A stretch of DNA of 64,000 bases from an uncultured Bacillota bacterium (GTDB lineage: Bacteria > Bacillota > Clostridia > Christensenellales > UBA1242). Where the stretch lies: positions 1 to 64,000 of the forward strand of contig CAOJXO010000002.1 in NCBI GenBank assembly GCA_948465545.1. The letters are read 5' to 3'. The notes beneath the pieces are model-generated. The model saw nothing but the letters and a program-made list of their open reading frames with translations. It searched no databases and had not been told where the DNA came from. Position numbers and translations under genes: made by a program. Below are positions 15,689-24,084 of the stretch, piece after piece. Numbering within the stretch: position 1 is the stretch's first letter; every line of letters begins with the position of its first letter.

Positions 15689-16948
15689 ATGGAAAATAGA
15701 GTGCCCCTTGCCGAACGTATGCGTCCAACAAAATTTGAGGACTTTGTTGGACAGGAACATATTGTCGGAAAAAACTGTTTACTTTACAGAGCAATCAAAT
15801 ATGGAACTTTAGGCAGTTGCATATTCTTTGGCCCTCCTGGCACAGGTAAAACTACTCTTGCAAACATTATTGCAAAAACTTTAAAAGCAAATTATGTCCG
15901 CTTAAATGCTGTTACAAGTGGTGTGGGCGATGCAAAGGCGATTATTGAAAGGGCTAGGCGTGAAAAACAAATGTTTGGCACTGACACCTTTTTGCTTCTT
16001 GACGAATGTCACCGTTGGAACAAGGCACAAAGCGATTGCGTATTAGAGGCGATTGAGGATGGTAGCATTTTCTTTATTGGTTCTACCACAGAAAACCCTT
16101 ATACCTCTATGACAAGGGCGATTGTTTCAAGATGCCGTGTATTTGAGTTTAAATCACTTACAAGCAAGGATATTATCAAACCACTAAAAAGGGCGATTGA
16201 AGATAAAGAAAATGGGCTTGGCAATCTGCCAGTGGAAATAGACAAGGACGCACTTGAATATTTTGCCTATGCATGCGGTGGTGATGCAAGAAGTGCTTTA
16301 AACGCACTTGAACTTGCTGTTATGACAACACCTATAGGCAAAGATAAAAAAATACATATTGACAAACAAACAGCGGAGCAGTCTATTGATAAAAAAGCAC
16401 TTTCGCTTGATGAAAGTATGTATTATGATAATTTGTCCGCATTCTGCAAAAGCCTTAGGGGTAGTGATGCTGAGGCGGCATTATACTATGCTATGAGGCT
16501 TATAAAGGCAGGGTGTGACCCACTTATTATTGCAAGACGAATGGTCGCCCATGCATCTGAAGATATTGGTATGGCGGATAGCAATGCACTGCTTCTTGCA
16601 ATAAGTGCACTTACCGCAGTAGAAAAGTTGGGTCAGCCAGAATGTTTGCTTACACTTTCTCATGCAATTATATATATTTGTGAGGCAGAAAAATCAAACT
16701 CAGTTTATAAAGCAATGCATATGGCACTACAAGATGTTGAAAACAACTTAGATAATCGTGTGCCAAACCACTTGAAAAATCATCCAAGCACCAACAAAGA
16801 TGGTCATGGGAAATATAAATATCCTCATGACTATGGTGGATATGTAAAACAACAATATATGCCAGATTCACTTAAAGATAGGGTTTATTATCAACCAAGT
16901 AGCAACGGCAGAGAAAAAAATCTTGTACGAAAGAAAGGGAGAAGTTAA
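15689..16948 (+). CDS. rarA: Replication-associated recombination protein RarA (MgsA)
   Basis: This AAA+ ATPase acts at stalled replication forks. Its 419 residues include Walker A G-P-P-G-T-G-K-T-T near 45-53, Walker B L-L-L-D-E-C-H-R-W near 107-115, the sensor segment G-S-T-T-E-N-P, and the family-specific C-terminal tetramerisation region (M-V-A-H-A-S-E-D-I-G-M-A-D, then P-D-S-L-K-D-R-V-Y-Y-Q-P). I use the ATG at 15689. The one at 15680 lies only 1 nt after the -10 box and would not be transcribed from the visible promoter. Neither has a Shine-Dalgarno sequence. Confidence 0.93.
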   Translation: MENRVPLAERMRPTKFEDFVGQEHIVGKNCLLYRAIKYGTLGSCIFFGPPGTGKTTLANIIAKTLKANYVRLNAVTSGVGDAKAIIERARREKQMFGTDTFLLLDECHRWNKAQSDCVLEAIEDGSIFFIGSTTENPYTSMTRAIVSRCRVFEFKSLTSKDIIKPLKRAIEDKENGLGNLPVEIDKDALEYFAYACGGDARSALNALELAVMTTPIGKDKKIHIDKQTAEQSIDKKALSLDESMYYDNLSAFCKSLRGSDAEAALYYAMRLIKAGCDPLIIARRMVAHASEDIGMADSNALLLAISALTAVEKLGQPECLLTLSHAIIYICEAEKSNSVYKAMHMALQDVENNLDNRVPNHLKNHPSTNKDGHGKYKYPHDYGGYVKQQYMPDSLKDRVYYQPSSNGREKNLVRKKGRS

Positions 16949-16950
16949 AA

Positions 16951-17991
16951 ATGTTCGGACATCGTTATGACGGAAAGAAAGTTAAAAATATGAATATCAT
17001 TGATAAGGCAGGACCATTCTTTATGCCTCAGCGTATTGACGCGGTAAACTACATCAATGTAAAAGTCCCTTGTGCGACCCTTGATAAATTTATTGCAGAC
17101 GAACGTAAAGAGGGGAATCGTTTGACATATATGGACGTTGTTATTGCTACACTTGTTAGGGTGCTTTATATGCGTCCTAAAATGAATCGTTTTATTATGA
17201 GGGGGACTACATACCAACGAAAGGGTATTTATGTTTCTTTGGCGGTTAAGAAAGAGTTTAGTGATGATGGTGAAGAAATGACACTTAAATTTCCTTTCAC
17301 AGGCCGTGAAAGTATTTATGAGGTTAAAAAGATTGTTGATGATGAAATTACTAAAAATATGCAAAGTGATAGTCATGCCACAACGGATGTGGCAGGTATA
17401 TTCACCCATCTTCCAGACTGGATGTTCCGCTGGGCTATGGCTGTTGTAAGATGGTGTGATAGACATGGACTTCTTGGTAGGGTATTTGTTAAGGCAAGTC
17501 CATTTCATACAAGTTGCTTTTTGACAAACTTGAAATCTATCAAACTTAAATATATATATCACCACTTATACAATTTCGGAACAACAAGTATGTTTGTTGC
17601 AATGGGTAAAGAAAAAATGGAACCTGTTGTTGTAAATAATAAGGAACTTACCATTGCAAAGATTATGAACCTTGGGATAAGCCTTGATGAGCGTATTGCA
17701 GACGGCTATTATATGAGTAAAACTCTTCGACTTATGGAAGACATTATTGCTAATCCTGAATGTTTGAAGGATAGTTTACCTGATGATGGTACTGTTCCTA
17801 CAAAAATTAAAAAGACAAAAAAGGCGAAAAAAGTTAAAGCGAAAAAGCCTAAAAAGGTAAAAGAAAAGAAGGAAAAGAAACCAAAGAAAATTAAACCTCT
17901 TAAAAACAAGGAAAAGGCAGATAAGAAGGCACACAAATCTAAAAAACAAAAAGTACTTTTGGGTAATGTGCATGACACAGAAACTAAATAG
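16951..17991 (+). CDS. E2 acyltransferase-like (CAT-fold) protein with altered catalytic motif
   Basis: The first 275 or so residues match the catalytic domain of 2-oxoacid dehydrogenase E2 acyltransferases, but no lipoyl or E1-binding domain is present, and no E1 or E3 gene is near. The usual D-H-R-x-x-D-G active-site motif reads D-E-R-I-A-D-G at about 246-252, so the catalytic histidine is replaced by glutamate. The C-terminal 65 residues are a lysine-rich tail with repeated K-K-x-K patterns that could bind nucleic acid or an anionic surface. An AGGGAG ribosome binding site precedes it, 2 nt after rarA. Its function is unknown. Confidence 0.7.
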   Translation: MFGHRYDGKKVKNMNIIDKAGPFFMPQRIDAVNYINVKVPCATLDKFIADERKEGNRLTYMDVVIATLVRVLYMRPKMNRFIMRGTTYQRKGIYVSLAVKKEFSDDGEEMTLKFPFTGRESIYEVKKIVDDEITKNMQSDSHATTDVAGIFTHLPDWMFRWAMAVVRWCDRHGLLGRVFVKASPFHTSCFLTNLKSIKLKYIYHHLYNFGTTSMFVAMGKEKMEPVVVNNKELTIAKIMNLGISLDERIADGYYMSKTLRLMEDIIANPECLKDSLPDDGTVPTKIKKTKKAKKVKAKKPKKVKEKKEKKPKKIKPLKNKEKADKKAHKSKKQKVLLGNVHDTETK

Positions 17992-18057
17992 TTTTGAAAA
18001 ATTATTTTGATAAATACCGCTTGTTATGTTAAACTAATTTATATAAGGGGAGCAATC

Positions 18058-18393
18058 ATGAAAAAAATTTTCTATTTTGTTTTATCAATTTGTGCTTTGT
18101 TATACATTGCCACTCTTTGTGTGTTGAATGTTGCTGGTGATGCTGTTGCATCATGGGAAACATGGGGCACAATTATAAGTGGAATAGGCACTTATGGCGG
18201 GCTTGCAATAATCTTCCTTTTTGCGTTCTTGAATTTTTTTGGAAATCCATTAAAGATTGTATTTTTTGTACTGTTGATTATTGTTACAATCATCTGCATC
18301 TTAACAAGTGCAATTCCAGAAATAGTTAGGGGATGGTTTGGTATTAATAACGGAGAAGGAGTTCAAGCAATAATTTCATGGTTAAATTTTTAA
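18058..18393 (+). CDS. Small membrane protein (111 aa)
   Basis: This unrecognised protein has about three hydrophobic segments (roughly 5-28, 38-60 and 66-88) with a short glycine-rich stretch between the first two. The start is the ATG at 18058, with AGGGGAG 5 nt upstream. Its end overlaps the polA start by 16 nt, so the two are probably co-transcribed and translationally linked. No function can be assigned. Confidence 0.7.
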   Translation: MKKIFYFVLSICALLYIATLCVLNVAGDAVASWETWGTIISGIGTYGGLAIIFLFAFLNFFGNPLKIVFFVLLIIVTIICILTSAIPEIVRGWFGINNGEGVQAIISWLNF

Positions 18394-20876
18394 TAGTTGA
18401 CGGAAACAGTATTGCAAACAGAGCATTCTATGCTTTACCTTTTTTGACTAATCATGAGGGTAAAGCATCGGGTGCTGTTTTTGGTTTTGCAAACATTTTA
18501 ATTAAACTTATTTCACAAGAGAAGCCTAGCCATGTGGCAGTGGCTTTCGACCATGCACGCAAAACATTCCGTAATGAAATCTATGCCGACTATAAAGGTC
18601 AACGTAAACCAACACCGCCAGAACTTACAAGTCAGTTCCCTTTAATTAAAGAGATGTTGCAATGTATGAATATTCAAACATTTGAGTTTGAAGGAATAGA
18701 GGCAGACGACATTATTGGAAGTATATCTAAAAATTGTGAAGGCAACAAAATCCTCCTTTCTGGGGATAGGGACTTACTTCAACTTATTGATTCTTCTACA
18801 CGCGTATGGCTCACAAAAAAGGGAGTAACTGAAATTGAAAAGGTTACACCTGATAATTTGGAAAGCGTATACGGGGTAAAAACTCCAAGCCAAGTTATTG
18901 ACTTAAAAGGGCTTATGGGGGATAGTTCTGACAATATACCTGGTGTTAAGGGGGTGGGTGAAAAGACAGCACATTCACTTATTGGCACATATGGTGATAT
19001 TGACGGTGTATATAAAAACATTGAAGAGATTACTGGTAAATTAAAAGAAAAATTGCTTGATGGCAAGGAGGACGCATATATGTCTAAAACCCTTGCTACA
19101 ATCAAAACTGATTGCGATTTTAAGTTTGATATGGAAAAATGCAAGTTGCAATTTCCTTTTCCAGTAAAGACAAGCGAATTTTTTAAAAACATGGATTTTA
19201 TATCCCTTCTTAAAAACAACAATATCTATTCAGAAGAGGTTACATCAGAAGATGAGGTTAAAGCCGAAAGAGTTGAACTTACGGCATCAGTGCTTGATAA
19301 ACTTATAAAGTTAAAACCTGAAAAGTTTGCTTATAATCTTAAAAACATGACTTTCTCTGACGGAACAAGCAAGGTTTATTATCTTAACAGCAACTATGAT
19401 ATGTTTGGAAGCAGTTTAAGTTTGCAAGAGGTATGTAATAAACTTAAACCTATCTTTGAAGATAGAGAGGTTGTAAAACTTACACTTTCTGCCAAAGATG
19501 ACCTGCACCTATTAGGTAAATATCAAATAGGGCTTAATAATTATTTTGATTTAACTCTTGCCCGATATATTGCAAATGCGGGTCTTAAAACAAGCGAATT
19601 AGTGGCAGATGTCAACACCTATTTTACACTTGCCTCTAACCTTGAAAAACAACTTGAGCGGGAAGGCACAATTCATATATATAAAGACATTGAACTTCCA
19701 CTTGTTGAAATCCTTTTCAAAATGGAGGAGGACGGCTTTGCTATCAATTTTGAAAAGGTGGAAGAGTTAAACGAACAGTTCTCTTCTCAGATAGAAAAAC
19801 TTTCTGCTGATATTTATGCTGAGGCGGGAGAAGAGTTTAATATAAACTCTCCAAAGCAGGTGGCATATATCCTGTTTGACAAACTGGGGATTAAGACTTA
19901 TAACAATAAAAAGCAATCCACAAGCATTGATGTTTTAGGGGAAATTCGATACATTCCTATTGTTGATAAAATTTTACAACATCGCAAGGTTACCAAACTT
20001 AAAAATACCTATATAGATGTTTATATGGAGATATGTAAAAATAATGGCAATATAATCCATACAACATTTAATCAGGCGTTAACAAGCACAGGCAGACTTT
20101 CAAGCAGTGAACCAAACTTACAAACTATTCCAACCCGTGACGAAGAGGGCAGAGAACTGCGAAAAATCTTTATTTCAAAATTTAAAGGTGGCAGTTTAAT
20201 CTCTGCGGACTACAACCAAATTGAACTCCGCCTCCTTGCAGATATGTCAGGGGAAGAGCATCTTATAAACGCTTATAAAGAGGGAAAGGATATTCACACA
20301 ATCACGGCGTCACAAATCTTTGGTAAAAGTGAGAGTGCGGTCACAGCCTCTGAGCGTCGTGAAGCAAAGGCGGTTAACTTTGGAATTATCTATGGTATAA
20401 GTGATTATGGACTTAGCCAAAATATAAAAAGTTCACGTGCAAAAGCAAAAGCATATATAGACTCCTATTTTGACCGCTATCCAAAAGTAAAGGGATTTAT
20501 GAATGATAATGTTGCAAAAGCGACTGCTGACGGATTCATCAAAACCAAGTTTGGACGAATAAGAAAGATACCAGAAATCAACTCATCGAAATTTCAGACA
20601 CGATCTTTCGGGCAGAGGGTGGCAATGAATATGCCACTTCAAGGTACAGCGTCCGACATAATTAAATTGGCAATGATAAAAGTATACAACGCATTGAAGC
20701 CTTTTAAAAGCCAGTTAATACTTCAAATCCATGACGAACTTATTGTTGATACCTATCCTGGTGAAGAGGAAAAAGTGGCTAAAATCTTGAAAGAAGAAAT
20801 GGAAAATGTAACAAAACTTCAAGTTCCACTTATAACAACCGTTGGTTCTGGTAAAAATTTATACGATTGCAAGTAG
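18378..20876 (+). CDS. polA: DNA polymerase I
   Basis: It fills gaps and removes RNA primers in replication and repair. The 832 residues contain an N-terminal 5'-3' exonuclease (about 1-285, with E-A-D-D-I-I-G and the S-G-D-R-D segment), a middle 3'-5' exonuclease-like domain without the usual catalytic acidic residues (about 290-440), and the polymerase domain. Motif A S-A-D-Y-N-Q-I-E-L-R is near 609, motif B R-R-E-A-K-A-V-N-F-G-I-I-Y-G near 659, and motif C Q-I-H-D-E-L near 783. Loss of proofreading residues is common in Firmicutes PolA. Confidence 0.97.
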   Translation: MVKFLIVDGNSIANRAFYALPFLTNHEGKASGAVFGFANILIKLISQEKPSHVAVAFDHARKTFRNEIYADYKGQRKPTPPELTSQFPLIKEMLQCMNIQTFEFEGIEADDIIGSISKNCEGNKILLSGDRDLLQLIDSSTRVWLTKKGVTEIEKVTPDNLESVYGVKTPSQVIDLKGLMGDSSDNIPGVKGVGEKTAHSLIGTYGDIDGVYKNIEEITGKLKEKLLDGKEDAYMSKTLATIKTDCDFKFDMEKCKLQFPFPVKTSEFFKNMDFISLLKNNNIYSEEVTSEDEVKAERVELTASVLDKLIKLKPEKFAYNLKNMTFSDGTSKVYYLNSNYDMFGSSLSLQEVCNKLKPIFEDREVVKLTLSAKDDLHLLGKYQIGLNNYFDLTLARYIANAGLKTSELVADVNTYFTLASNLEKQLEREGTIHIYKDIELPLVEILFKMEEDGFAINFEKVEELNEQFSSQIEKLSADIYAEAGEEFNINSPKQVAYILFDKLGIKTYNNKKQSTSIDVLGEIRYIPIVDKILQHRKVTKLKNTYIDVYMEICKNNGNIIHTTFNQALTSTGRLSSSEPNLQTIPTRDEEGRELRKIFISKFKGGSLISADYNQIELRLLADMSGEEHLINAYKEGKDIHTITASQIFGKSESAVTASERREAKAVNFGIIYGISDYGLSQNIKSSRAKAKAYIDSYFDRYPKVKGFMNDNVAKATADGFIKTKFGRIRKIPEINSSKFQTRSFGQRVAMNMPLQGTASDIIKLAMIKVYNALKPFKSQLILQIHDELIVDTYPGEEEKVAKILKEEMENVTKLQVPLITTVGSGKNLYDCK

Positions 20877-20893
20877 ATTTTATTTAAAAACGT

Positions 20894-20922
20894 TTGACTT
20901 AATTTTAAGTTAAATTTATACT
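20894..20922 (+). promoter_or_regulatory. Promoter of ruvX
   Basis: TTGACT (20894-20899), 17-bp spacer, TATACT (20917-20922). The start codon is only 15 nt downstream, giving a very short leader. Confidence 0.75.
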
Positions 20923-20937
20923 AATAATGGTGATACG

Positions 20938-21363
20938 ATGCAAAAACATAGAAAAATGGGCGTAGATTACGGCGACAAACGAATTGGAATTGCGTTTACA
21001 GACCCGCTCAACATTATTTGTAGCCCTTATGAGGTTTATAAAAATGTTGGCAAAGAGGACGCTTTAAGACATCTTGACAAACTTATTAAAGATTTTGATG
21101 TTGACGAAGTGGCAATCGGACTTCCGCTTAACATGGACGGAAGTGAGGGCGAAAGGGCAATCCTTCATAGACAGTTTGGAGAGGATCTTGCAAATCTTTC
21201 TGGTGTTAAAGTGCATTTTATAGATGAACGCTTAACCTCGGCCGAAGCAGAAGAAATGCTGATTGAAAGCGGTATGCGAAGGGAAAAGCGAAAGGAAGTC
21301 ATTGATAAAATCGCAGCACAAATCATATTACAAAGTTTCATGAATAATAGAAAAGGGGATTGA
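20938..21363 (+). CDS. ruvX: RuvX/YqgF family RNase H-fold nuclease
   Basis: The family takes part in 16S rRNA 5'-end maturation and has been proposed as a Holliday-junction resolvase. The 141-residue protein has the N-terminal M-G-V-D-Y-G-D-K-R-I-G-I-A motif, the central V-A-I-G-L-P-L-N-M-D-G-S segment, and the C-terminal F-I-D-E-R-L-T-S-A-E-A and D-K-I-A-A-Q-I-I-L-Q-S-F blocks. A weak GGTGAT lies just upstream of the ATG. It is followed 6 nt later by a DUF1292 gene, a common Firmicutes arrangement. Confidence 0.93.
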   Translation: MQKHRKMGVDYGDKRIGIAFTDPLNIICSPYEVYKNVGKEDALRHLDKLIKDFDVDEVAIGLPLNMDGSEGERAILHRQFGEDLANLSGVKVHFIDERLTSAEAEEMLIESGMRREKRKEVIDKIAAQIILQSFMNNRKGD

Positions 21364-21369
21364 TATATT

Positions 21370-21846
21370 ATGGAAAAGAAAAATGTAAAAAGCGTAAAAA
21401 AAGAAGAGCAAAAACCTGTTGATCTTTTAGATGTACTTCTTGATCAAGAAAATCGTGACCCTATCGTTTTACAAGATGAGAACGGTAGACAACTCACATT
21501 CGAGCAAGTGGCAGTTATTCCTTATGACATTGACGAAAAAACAAGAAAACTTTATGTTGTTTTAAAACCAGTGGATAAGATTGACGGAATTGCTGATGAT
21601 GAAGCAGTTGTATTTGTTTGCGACCAAGATAAAGCAGGAAACACTGTTCTTAAAGTAGAAGAAAAAGAAGAACTTGCTATCGCTGTTTTCGACAAGTACT
21701 ATGACCTTCTTGAAGAAGCAAGTGCTAAGGAAAAGAAAGAGAAGAAAACAACAGCAAAACCTGCTGCAAAGAAAGAAGAAAAATCTTCTGCAAAAACAGC
21801 AACTAAGACAGCTGGCAAAACTGCTGGAAAGAAAACTACAAAATAA
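21370..21846 (+). CDS. DUF1292 protein with lysine/alanine-rich tail
   Basis: Residues about 20-100 match the DUF1292 (YrzB) family, whose genes accompany ruvX in Firmicutes and whose role is unknown. The last 40 residues are a low-complexity K/A/T-rich tail with repeated A-K-T-A and K-K-E-E patterns, similar in composition to histone-H1-like bacterial tails. That tail is not part of the usual DUF1292 protein (about 90 residues) and may bind nucleic acid. A terminator follows. Confidence 0.75.
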   Translation: MEKKNVKSVKKEEQKPVDLLDVLLDQENRDPIVLQDENGRQLTFEQVAVIPYDIDEKTRKLYVVLKPVDKIDGIADDEAVVFVCDQDKAGNTVLKVEEKEELAIAVFDKYYDLLEEASAKEKKEKKTTAKPAAKKEEKSSAKTATKTAGKTAGKKTTK

Positions 21847-21876
21847 GTGAATTATTATAAATGCTTTCTAAATTTA

Positions 21877-21903
21877 AAAAAGTGGTGCAAACCACTTTTT
21901 TTG
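21877..21903 (+). terminator. Terminator after ruvX-DUF1292
   Basis: AAAAAGTGGT (21877-21886) pairs with ACCACTTTTT (21891-21900) around a GCAA tetraloop, with extra T residues after the stem. Confidence 0.92.
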
Positions 21904-21947
21904 TTTATCATAGTATAATCTACCAAATATTACACACCATATTATTA

Positions 21948-21979
21948 CAAGGCGAGATATGCCTTGAATAAGGGAGGTG
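21948..21979 (+). promoter_or_regulatory. Leader hairpin and RBS of the 44-aa gene
   Basis: CAAGGC (21948-21953) pairs with GCCTTG (21961-21966), and AGGGAGGTG (21971-21979) follows at once. TATAAT at 21914-21919 could be the -10 box, giving a leader of about 60 nt. Confidence 0.5.
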
Positions 21980-21985
21980 AAAACT

Positions 21986-22120
21986 ATGTTTGGTAAAAAC
22001 AAGAAAGAAAAAAAGGCTTCAAAACGTAAGGTAGAGGCTGGTCAAGAAAGTGCAAAGGCATCTTCTAAAATGTCACACACTTCAGAGGCTAAAAACTCTT
22101 CTAAAGATTGTAGCAGATAG
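21986..22120 (+). CDS. Small basic protein (44 aa)
   Basis: This short gene has an excellent ribosome binding site (GGGAGGTG, 6 nt before the ATG) and its own terminator. The peptide starts M-F-G-K-N-K-K-E-K-K, is rich in Lys and Ser throughout, and ends N-S-S-K-D-C-S-R with a single cysteine. It has no hydrophobic segment. I cannot assign a family. Its size and composition recall small hydrophilic peptides of Clostridia, some of which are spore-associated, but nothing in the sequence proves that. Confidence 0.6.
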   Translation: MFGKNKKEKKASKRKVEAGQESAKASSKMSHTSEAKNSSKDCSR

Positions 22121-22146
22121 TTTCTTGCAATAGTTTTCAACGAAAC

Positions 22147-22179
22147 AAAAAATCCATGGTAGTAAATCATGGATTTTTT
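22147..22179. terminator. Bidirectional terminator
   Basis: AAAAAATCCATG (22147-22158) pairs with CATGGATTTTTT (22168-22179). It serves the 44-aa gene on the plus strand and the lipoprotein gene on the minus strand. Confidence 0.9.
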
Positions 22180-22183
22180 GTTG

Positions 22184-22897
22184 TTATAAACCAAATGCTA
22201 TATTTTTAGAAATCTTTTCAAACTTGACAGAAAGATTGCCGTTTGTATAAGTATAAACACCGGTGCTTTCATCAAAAAGTGAATTTATTACACTGAAATT
22301 ATAAGTACGGTCAACAACACTTTCACCTGCAAGATCGGTTATTTTAAGTGTTACTGTGAAAACATATCCAACATAACCGTTTTCTGAGTTTCTGTCATAC
22401 ATATTGAATACTGAGGTTGTTTGTGAATAGGTATTTGCGTCTTGTGTAAATGTCCCAGATGTAAAAGCCCTTGTTTGGGTGGTATTATTCATAGGAGCAC
22501 AAGAGATTGTGTATTCAAGGTTAGAATAAATGCCATCGTATAAAATATCGCTTACTGTTGCATAGGTCATTGAACTTAAATTACTTGCAAACAGGGCAGT
22601 ATAGTTGCCTTGAGTATTTGCATTAACAGTTACTTTTGTTGTAGATTCCAAACTTACTACATTTGCATAATCTTTAACCCAACATATAAATGAATCGGTG
22701 GTTGTTGACCTTGAAGTGGCAACCAAACTTACCTCTGATCCTTCAATAAATGTACTATTTCCACCAGATACACTGCCAATATTTCCATCATTGGTAGAGG
22801 TGGTTATAGAAAAATACTTAGGATCTTCACATCCTGCAAACAGCATGATTGGTATCATAAATAATACTGATAGCAATAAAAATTTTGATTTTTTCAT
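22184..22897 (-). CDS. Lipoprotein with InlB-type bacterial repeat
   Basis: The 237-residue protein has a lipoprotein signal: M-K-K-S-K-F, a hydrophobic stretch, then the lipobox L-F-A-G-C with Cys at about 23. Residues 30-105 look like one divergent InlB B-repeat (G-N-I-G-S-V-S-G-G..., a W-V-K-D core and a N-Y-T-A-L-F ending). The rest is beta-rich and unrecognised. It is presumably anchored on the outer face of the cytoplasmic membrane. AAGGAG lies a few bases before the ATG. It is a single minus-strand gene among plus-strand housekeeping genes. No function can be assigned. Confidence 0.75.
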   Translation of the reverse strand: MKKSKFLLLSVLFMIPIMLFAGCEDPKYFSITTSTNDGNIGSVSGGNSTFIEGSEVSLVATSRSTTTDSFICWVKDYANVVSLESTTKVTVNANTQGNYTALFASNLSSMTYATVSDILYDGIYSNLEYTISCAPMNNTTQTRAFTSGTFTQDANTYSQTTSVFNMYDRNSENGYVGYVFTVTLKITDLAGESVVDRTYNFSVINSLFDESTGVYTYTNGNLSVKFEKISKNIAFGL

Positions 22898-22987
22898 TTT
22901 GCTCCTTCCTATTTTAAATTATCCATTATTTTATTTTTTTTGTCAAATTATTTTTAATTTATAAAAGAAAAGAATGATTTTTTTTGA

Positions 22988-23014
22988 GTATTTTTCTTAC
23001 CTCTGCATAGAATA
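22988..23014 (+). promoter_or_regulatory. Possible sigma-E/K-type promoter of the ytxC-like gene
   Basis: CATAGAATA (23006-23014) matches the mother-cell sigma -10 pattern CATAnnnTA, and a GTATTT lies 12 nt upstream of it. AT-rich sequence produces such matches by chance, and a TATACT at 23013 could instead serve sigma-A. Confidence 0.3.
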
Positions 23015-23034
23015 TACTTTGAAAAGGAGTTTTT

Positions 23035-23814
23035 ATGTGGGAGTTTTCCTTAAATCTTGATAACACAGATCTTGCAAACTATATTTTTAGTTCTATCAAA
23101 AACCTTTCTAATAGTTTTGGAGGAATTGTTACTTCCACTATAGAAAAAGGGCATACAAGCATATTAATAGGGGTGGAAAAGTCAAAACGAAGCGATGTTG
23201 AAGATATACTTTCTCGTGTTATAACCCAAATTATCTGCACCTATTATAAATCTTCATTTTTAGACAAATATTTATTTCTGCCACATCACGACCAAATAGG
23301 AGTAGTGGCATTTAAGAAAGCACTTCTTAACTTTGATAGAGAAACAGATTACTTTATTATACAAAAGGCTCTCTCTTTTGACAAAGACTTATATTTAGAT
23401 TCTTTTTATGAATTTAAACTTAAAAACCTAAAAGCAAAATGGACGGAACTTGTTGCACTTGCAAATGAAAATAGGGATTACCTCATAAGTTCAGAGGCGT
23501 TTTTAGACCTTTTAAAATTCTTGGTTGACAACCTTGATATATGTGAAGATGAAGTAAATGTCTTCGAAGAAGAAAATGGATATAAAATCTGTTTAGAAAG
23601 TCAAGACGCATATGACAACAAATACCACGGGCAGTTGTTTAATGAAGAGGGGTTAATCTCTTCAATTATCGACCTTTCACCTCAAAAAATCAACATTCAT
23701 TGCCATAGCGGTAGCAAAACCACAGATTTTCTTGAAAAGATATATGAAAAACGAATATGTGTTAAAACAGAATGTACCTGTACAAATATTAAACAAAATC
23801 ATAAAAATATTTGA
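23035..23814 (+). CDS. ytxC: YtxC-like sporulation protein
   Basis: The 259-residue protein resembles the YtxC family of endospore formers. It has a helical middle region (F-Y-E-F-K-L-K-N-L-K-A-K-W near 121-133 and the E-A-F-L-D-L-L-K-F-L segment) and a C-terminal E-G-L-I-S-S-I-I-D-L-S-P-Q-K-I-N-I-H block typical of it. In Bacillus ytxC lies near thrS, as here, which supports the call. Its molecular role is unknown. AAAGGAG precedes the ATG, and the stop codon overlaps the thrS T-box promoter. Confidence 0.7.
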   Translation: MWEFSLNLDNTDLANYIFSSIKNLSNSFGGIVTSTIEKGHTSILIGVEKSKRSDVEDILSRVITQIICTYYKSSFLDKYLFLPHHDQIGVVAFKKALLNFDRETDYFIIQKALSFDKDLYLDSFYEFKLKNLKAKWTELVALANENRDYLISSEAFLDLLKFLVDNLDICEDEVNVFEEENGYKICLESQDAYDNKYHGQLFNEEGLISSIIDLSPQKINIHCHSGSKTTDFLEKIYEKRICVKTECTCTNIKQNHKNI

Positions 23815-23839
23815 CAAAAGGTTTATGCTGTGGTATATT
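23811..23839 (+). promoter_or_regulatory. Promoter of the thrS T-box transcript
   Basis: TTGACA (23811-23816), 17-bp spacer, TATATT (23834-23839), giving a start near 23846. Confidence 0.85.
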
Positions 23840-23845
23840 TAAAGC

Positions 23846-24062
23846 AAGTTAGCATTAGCATAAGACAAGTAGTTTTATTATAACGCGTTCAGAGAAAGGT
23901 TGGTTGGTGCAAAACCTAAGCGGATAGTAAAATGAAACCACTTATCGCGAAGATATGCCCTTAAATTAAGTGGCAGGGGAAACCTCCTGCAATTAAGGTG
24001 GAACCGCGGTTTAGAACAAATCGTCCTTAAACAAACTTTGTTTGATTTTGGGGCGTTTTTTT
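23846..24062 (+). promoter_or_regulatory. T-box riboswitch controlling thrS
   Basis: The T-box sequence AAGGTGGAACCGCG lies at about 23996-24009 and pairs with the acceptor end of uncharged tRNA. Upstream, Stem I shows the AGAG...GGTTGG region and a likely specifier ACC (Thr) in G-A-A-A-C-C-A-C-T near 23931-23942. Downstream a long hairpin starting at CGTCC (near 24023) and ending GGGGCG then a T-run near 24049-24062 is the terminator that uncharged tRNA-Thr should disrupt. Confidence 0.9.
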
Positions 24063-24084
24063 AATGCAATAGAAGGAGATTAAT

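Noticed and set aside
16945..17565. Minus-strand open frame of about 200 codons opposite the E2-like gene
   Set aside because: Its protein is rich in Cys, His and aromatic residues typical of antisense frames. It has no ribosome binding site or promoter, and the plus-strand frame has clear homology.
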